DNA of 64,000 nucleotides. Source: Homarus americanus (Eukaryota; Arthropoda; Malacostraca; Decapoda; Nephropidae). The notes beneath the pieces are model-generated. The model searched no databases. It was not told where the DNA came from and was given only the letters and a program-made list of their open reading frames with translations. The stretch lies in contig NW_024748849.1 of the NCBI RefSeq assembly GCF_018991925.1, positions 880,501 through 944,500 of the forward strand, written 5' to 3'. Position numbers and translations under genes: made by a program. Of this stretch, positions 12,105-64,000 are shown piece by piece. Position 1 is the first letter of the stretch, and the number at the start of each line of letters is the position of its first letter.

Positions 12105-12441
12105 AAGGTTGTTCGTTATCACTGTAAATACTGTATATTCCATCGACATCTTTCCATAAACAAAACAGTACAACTTAAAAGAAAATATTAAAATACTCTC
12201 CTTTATCATGAGTAACATTATATTCATATCATTACAGTTGAAACATTGATAAAAACCTAAATAATATGGTGTATGTTACCTAAAGTTTACGTTGTACCCT
12301 AACACTTACCTTGATTACCTGGTTAACCTATCACACAACTTATTAACCTGACCAACATGGTAATCACAGAAAGTTGTTGTGTTTTACCGCCTGTTTATCA
12401 CCCATCCCTACTCCCACACTCCCAGACCACCGCTCCAGCCA

Positions 12442-58943
<46,502 letters not shown>

Positions 58944-59261
58944 GGTTATGTGTGGGGTGTGAGGAAGTATCAATGGAAAGTAGCCATGTGGGTGGAGAAG
59001 CGTCAGTGACGAGGGGTGAGAGTCACTGGCACGATTCGGTCGCCAGCAGTGTCCACGCCCCGGCGTCCACAGGCGATCTGATCACCCGCGGGACCATTAG
59101 TCTAACCACCTTCCTTCCTCCACCCCCCCCCTCCCTCCACCACCACTACCACCTCCCCTCCACTGTGCAGCAAACATAACTCAACACGGCCAGGATTTAG
59201 TTCGTGTGACGTCATAGGCCTGATTAGTGTGGGAGGGGACCTGCGCACTGGCCGACCAGGT

Positions 59262-59505
59262 GTTTTTAGACCATGGGTTAGCCCCCGTGTTCGAGGATGG
59301 CCGGCCACCTAGGCGTGAATTTGTTTACAGTGTAGAAATTGTCGCCAACACAACAACCACACCCTGAGTTAACCACCCGCAGATAGATTTATATCCAGGT
59401 AGACAGAGGTGAATGGGGTGAAGAAACTTGCCCATAGTTTTATTCTACTCGGGACTCAGACCCTAGGACCACTGGCTTGTGAGGCGAGTGTGCTGATCAT
59501 ACACA
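59262..59505 (-). mobile_element. tRNA-derived SINE, inverted copy
   Basis: Reverse complement matches 56158-56505 in head (CTCGCCTCACAAGCCAGTGG), body and tail, with a roughly 90-bp internal deletion. Confidence 0.85.
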
Positions 59506-59894
59506 CACACACACACACACCTACAACCTGATGTGGTCCTCTATACGTTAAGGTCACTTCTGAAAAATAAATGTTACCTCAGTTACATTCGCTATGGTCA
59601 ACTTGGTCCACTATCCTATACACCAAACCGCTTAACCTAACCTAACCAAACCAAACCTAACCCCCCCCCCCACAGACATATTTACACACTTTGTAATAAC
59701 AGTAACGATAATGGCCTTGAATCATCATCATCGTACACACACGTTCTAGGCGTAAACATTAAGGCCATGAACTGGTCTATCAGTATAAACAATTGCCCAG
59801 TGCGGTATAGCGGCCCCATTACAACGGGCTTTTGTTCATGTCAAGAATATTAATGTGAGCTATTAGTAGTAAGGTGTTTCTTTGCCCCACCTCA

Positions 59895-60113
59895 GCTAAC
59901 ACGGTGCTACCACAGCTAAAGTAACAACACGGTGCTACCACAGCTAAAGTAACAACACGGTGCTACCACAGCTAAAGTAACAACACGGTGCTACCACAGC
60001 TAAAGTAACAACACGGTGCTACCACAGCTAAAGTAACAACACGGTGCTACCACAACTAAAGTAACATCACGGTGCTACCACAGCTAAAGTAACAACATGG
60101 TGCTACCACAGCT
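59895..60113 (+). repeat. 28-bp minisatellite, eight copies
   Basis: Core ACGGTGCTACCACAGCTAAA, uniform, between B and A. Confidence 0.96.
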
Positions 60114-60314
60114 AAACAAACAAAGTTAACGTAACAAAGTTAATTTCACTAAAGTTAACAGTTTTATGGAGCTGATGAGCGTTGGTACAGAAGACCATCA
60201 AGAGGTAAGCATCATAGTGTAGTGTATTATACAGCTGTAGCCTTCACTGTATCGTCTGATTTATAGTGTATTTATTACAGTGGCCGGGGCAGGGGGGGTG
60301 GTGGTGAAACGGTG

Positions 60315-60418
60315 AGGGATGGGTTAAGGGGTGGGTTAGGGGGTAGGTTAGGGGGTGGGCTGAAGAGTGGGCTGAAGGGTGGGTTGAAGGGTGGGTTGAA
60401 GAGTGGATTGAAGGGGTG
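60315..60418 (+). repeat. GGGTGGGTTGAA short tandem repeat
   Basis: About eight 11-13 bp units, G-rich. Confidence 0.9.
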
Positions 60419-61004
60419 AGTGAGTATTACACTTGCACTTAAATCTCCCGGCGGTAAATGTGCTCCTGAATATATAATCAATATGGCTGTGTTCCAGGAG
60501 ATATTTATCACCAAGGTGTGTGTGTGTGTGTGTGTGTGGAAGGGGGTTGTAGAACGAGCTGGTTAGGTTAGGTTAAGGTATTCTACAGGTTAGGTTAGGT
60601 TAGGTTAAGTTTGGTTCAGTAACTGCTGTAACGACCAGAGGTAAATAGTGTCCAGAGGCTTATATGTGGTGGATTAATGGCCCTAGAGACGTGTATTGTG
60701 GAGTAATGGCCATCTACATCAAGTGGGCAGGAGGGAGGAGGGTAGTGATGGTGTTTATGGCAGCTTTAAAGTGGTCTGCGTGACCATCTGTGAGCCAGCC
60801 AATGTTAGGTTCACGCTCATGGTTTATTCATGTCCCCCAAAATACAAGAAAAACCAAGACAACTAATACACACAATAGCCCCCCCCACCCCACCACCACA
60901 CACACACACACAGATACAAACACAAGCAGTAGAAACACATACACACACACACACATGTATATATTCAGATGTTTTATTTCGTTCGCCCACACAATCATAC
61001 ACCC

Positions 61005-61130
61005 CCTTCATTGGCACACACAATCATACACCCCCTTCATTGGCCCACACAATCATACACCCCCTTCATTGGCCCACACAATCATACACCCCCTTCATTG
61101 GCCCACACAATCATACACCCCCTTCATTGT
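61005..61130 (+). repeat. 29-bp minisatellite, about four copies
   Basis: Core ACAATCATACACCCCCTTCA, near-perfect. Confidence 0.95.
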
Positions 61131-61687
61131 ATGTATGAAGCATGGGTGAGCTATACATCATATACACTAGGTTACACATACACATAATTTACCTTTAATG
61201 GCCTCTTAGTGTATCGTTCATACCTGGATTTTTCTTCCCATAAAGGTTGGTACATTCATTTGATTGCCGAAAGTTGGTGCTCAGAGGAAGGAAGTATCTA
61301 GTAAATGTATAGTCTCCAGTTTAATTCGGACAGATATATATTGAAAGTCGGATGTTATTACGTTTCCTAGTTATCCTCTTCATCAAATTTATATTTTACT
61401 CATAAAAAACATAGTTGGTTATCCTGATATGACGGGGTGTGGGGGGTATTGTATGAGGATATCGAGCGTTTTTTCTACCTTTTTTGTACAAATGTCATGA
61501 ATATGGCAGCAGAAGACGTACTGGTGACCCCCAAAGGTGTGAATCATCAATACTACAACAATAACATATATAACACACTACTACTACGATAACTTCCACC
61601 ACACACTACTACTACTACTACGATAACTTACACTATAACACACTACTATTTTGGGTCACTCCATTACAAAGAGAATTAGTATGTTTC

Positions 61688-61742
<55 letters not shown>
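61688..61742 (+). repeat. (AAT)n microsatellite
   Basis: About 18 perfect triplets. Confidence 0.96.
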
Positions 61743-61744
<2 letters not shown>

Positions 61745-61964
61745 TATGATGATGACACTATGAATAAAATTACAACTTATGTTATAAATAATCACAATAA
61801 TAGCAGAATGAATAAAAGTAACTGTATAATTGGAACACTTTATTAAACACTAATAGTCACTTAAGTGTGTGACAGTAAAGTGAGTGGTGGGGAATATACA
61901 CACACAGGGGAGTATAATATGAGTATATCAACAGCTGAAATGGGTATACTCTGTACAGTATGTT

Positions 61965-61970
<6 letters not shown>

Positions 61971-62010
<40 letters not shown>
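61971..62010 (+). repeat. (GA)n microsatellite
   Basis: About 20 perfect units. Confidence 0.96.
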
Positions 62011-62013
<3 letters not shown>

Positions 62014-62131
62014 CCATTACACTGTACAGAGGGTAGCAACATATCGCCCCTCTCAGAATAACACGACTACAGACTAAACAATACACTACTTTAAAGATAC
62101 AATATTAATATTCTTAAACCAGCACATACTG

Positions 62132-62226
62132 TAGTAACAATGTATACACTATAGTAACAATGTACACACTATAGTAACAATGTACACACTATAGTAACAA
62201 TGTATACACTATAGTAACAATGATAC
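62132..62226 (+). repeat. 20-bp repeat, about 4.5 copies
   Basis: Unit TAGTAACAATGTACACACTA. Confidence 0.93.
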
Positions 62227-62610
62227 AATTACGTGATTATTATCTAAGTAAACGATAATATAATTTTATTATTTAAGTCTACTGTGTTAATTATCTTAAT
62301 AATGTGATAATTTTATGTTAATTATCTTGCTAGAGTTATTATCACGTGGCGTTAATCAGCAAAAGTTAAAATATCCTGGTACTGTATCTTGTTAATGTTA
62401 ACATAGATAAATAAATAAACTAGCATGATAGAGTGCTCACATTTACGTCACTAATAAACTACAGTAGTCTACATTACCATCACAACACACAACACTACTT
62501 CTACACAGCCCTACATATAGTTAGTAGGGAGGATACATGGCTGCTTGGTGAGTGTTAGGACAATCCCAGGTACCGGGAGGCTGTGAAGGAAGAGTGTGAT
62601 GGTTAGGTAC

Positions 62611-62726
<116 letters not shown>

Positions 62727-62780
62727 CAACGTACGTCATCATCTCTGAATTCCTCTGCTTCATCAAGTCGTCCAAGATTT

Positions 62781-62967
62781 TCAATTCTCATCTCTATAAC
62801 AACTCCTTCCTTCGCCTCCGTCACTATCCCAATTTGACTCGCCTTCCTCCCTGCCCCAAGTGCGACTCATCCTGCTGAACTTCGAGTAGTAGGAGGACCT
62901 GAGACCCACCTTAGTCTTCAGGTCGAGACTACCATCAAAGTACACGTTGTTGATGTATTCGAGGAAC
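62781..62967 (-). CDS. PKD1L-B last exon, C-terminal tail
   Basis: KFLEYINNVYFDGSLDLKTK then a Ser/Tyr-rich, later acidic tail to TGA at 62781-62783. An internal GTGGGT could also act as donor, so the tail beyond DLKTK is less sure. Confidence 0.8.
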
Positions 62968-64000
62968 CTGTGGGGGTGTAGGTCAGTTTATTAGTCATCC
63001 AGGTGTAGGTAATGTAACATATTTCTAAGTTATATTCCTATTTAGGTCTGACTTTATGCAGCTTAATAATTCATAGTTCATGGGAATAAGTCGGAAAATT
63101 CGTATCTTTCAGTAAATTTCAGTCGACCAATCATCATCATCTCTGATTTTATAGTCGCCCCAAATACGTTCCTGACTCACACCGGAAGACTCACCTCCAG
63201 CGTTCACACCGAGGAGGTTGATTACCATATGTCATTATCTTCCCGTTAAATATTTCTCTAAGATACCTCATCTACCTGACTTCTGTTGCCATGGTGATAA
63301 TTGCTGTAGTAGTTGTAGTGGTTGTTGTTGTTGTTGAAATAATTGATAATATAATAGATGCAGAGGTTGTGGGTGTTGTAGTTATTTTTGAGGTGTGGCT
63401 GTGGTTTTTGTAGTAGTTGTAGGTTGTTGTTGTGGTAGCTGTACAGGTTGTTGTGGTAGTCGTAGAGATTGTTGTTGTGGTAGTCGTAGATGTAGTTATT
63501 ATTATTATTGTTGTTGTTTTGAGTGTCAACATGAAACTACAGATGAACACCAAATTGAACACAGAAATAACCTACTTGTCCATTTTCTGCGGTAGTTCTT
63601 GGACCTGGCTTGTTGTGGGCGTGGTTGTAGCTGTAAGAGGATCGCCGATGGCAGCAGCCGTGGTGACAGTGACGGGGTCCACCTTACCGCCAGACCCCAG
63701 GAACCCCTTGAAGCGACTCCACACAAAATCCACCATCTGGTACTCACCGGGTTGATTCATGATGCTGTGCTTTATCTGTTAGCACACAACAAGTACTCAA
63801 GCGGTACACAAACACATAAAAAAGTACTCAAGTTATACCCAAACACATGAAAAATACTTAAGTTATACATAAACACATAAGAAGTACTCAAGCTGTACAC
63901 AAACAAAAACAAACAAATACTGAAAAAGAGGACCAAGAGGCAGACCTCGACGAAGGAGGTGATGATGACGGTGAGGAGCAGGTTGATGATGACCCAAGAG
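62781..64000 (-). CDS. PKD1L: polycystin-1-like gene, paralogue B (3' end only, cut by window edge)
   Basis: Three exons (63946-64000, 63576-63775, 62781-62967) repeat the end of paralogue A: last membrane helix, cytosolic EYQMVDFVWSRF block and KFLEYINNVYFDG tail, with the same intron phases (0 then 2). B lies directly upstream of A on the same strand, so the two are head-to-tail tandem copies. The tail is longer than in A (62 versus 46 residues) and ends SCYRDEN. A possible AATAAA is at the complement of 62265-62270. The rest lies beyond the window. Confidence 0.9.
63300..63515 (+). repeat. GTT/GTA-rich low-complexity tract
   Basis: Imperfect TTGTTGTGGTAGTCGTAGAG units in the last intron of PKD1L-B, close to its donor. 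Confidence 0.85.
63576..63775 (-). CDS. PKD1L-B exon, cytosolic segment
   Basis: IKHSIMNQPGEYQMVDFVWS then RFKGFLGSGG and a Thr/Ala/Pro-rich stretch ending QKMDK. It matches A exon 59 at both ends, while the middle differs. Acceptor AACAG, donor GTAGGT. Confidence 0.9.
63946..64000 (-). CDS. PKD1L-B exon, last membrane helix (partial)
   Basis: Encodes SWVIINLLLTVIITSFVE, aligning to SWVLINLLLTVIIKSFTQ of A exon 58. Donor GTCTGC. The 5' part is outside the window. Confidence 0.9.

Larger units (their letters stand above)
8831..12441. other. intergenic region between PKD1L-A and POMT2
   Basis: Holds the 3' flank of PKD1L-A, the unseen POMT2 first exon, a 21-bp array at 9895-9970, a G-rich array at 10708-11592 and a GA run at 12050-12102. 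No coding segment recognised. Confidence 0.6.

Overview
This is an intron-rich animal genomic window, most likely from an arthropod and plausibly a decapod crustacean. The pointers are many short interstitial runs of the arthropod telomere motif (TTAGG and its complement), very dense micro- and minisatellites, CR1-like retrotransposon debris, tRNA-derived SINEs and hAT-type MITEs. No bacterial or viral gene is seen. The organism is an inference; only 'arthropod-like' is well supported.

All recognised genes are on the minus strand, so they are read from high to low coordinates. From the right: (1) about 62.8-64.0 kb, the last three coding exons of a polycystin-1-like gene (paralogue B), cut by the right edge. 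(2) 58.94-12.44 kb, what appears to be a complete polycystin-1-like gene (paralogue A). I could trace 60 exons with consistent splice phases and one uninterrupted frame of 9,012 nt, or 3,003 residues. The order is signal peptide, WSC domain, a long beta-rich/PKD ectodomain, REJ module, GAIN/GPS, first membrane helix, PLAT, further helices, polycystin (TOP) domain, six-helix channel and a short tail. (3) about 7.6-0.9 kb, twelve consecutive exons of protein O-mannosyltransferase 2 (POMT2, fly twisted). It lacks its first exon, which was not found, and its last exons, which lie beyond the left edge.

A and B are a head-to-tail tandem pair: their last exons share sequence and intron phases but have different tails. 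In A, the product would be a secreted-side receptor fused to an 11-helix channel-like part. POMT2 is an ER glycosyltransferase; its position beside A is not evidence of joint function.

The non-coding DNA is unusual. More than 25 arrays fill the introns. Several start at, or include, a splice site of paralogue A: a 5' splice site at 26.1-26.3 kb, an exon end plus 5' splice site at 46.6-46.9 kb, a 3' splice site plus exon start at 49.90-50.05 kb, and a 32-bp unit carrying both kinds of site in intron 1 at 58.2-58.9 kb. Microsatellites also sit directly after many 5' splice sites. Mobile elements include two hAT MITEs with clear 8-bp target duplications (one nested inside a non-LTR retrotransposon), three SINE copies, a repeat family present in both genes, and three reverse-transcriptase relics. 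Two further G-rich arrays lie at 10.7-11.6 and 15.8-16.4 kb.
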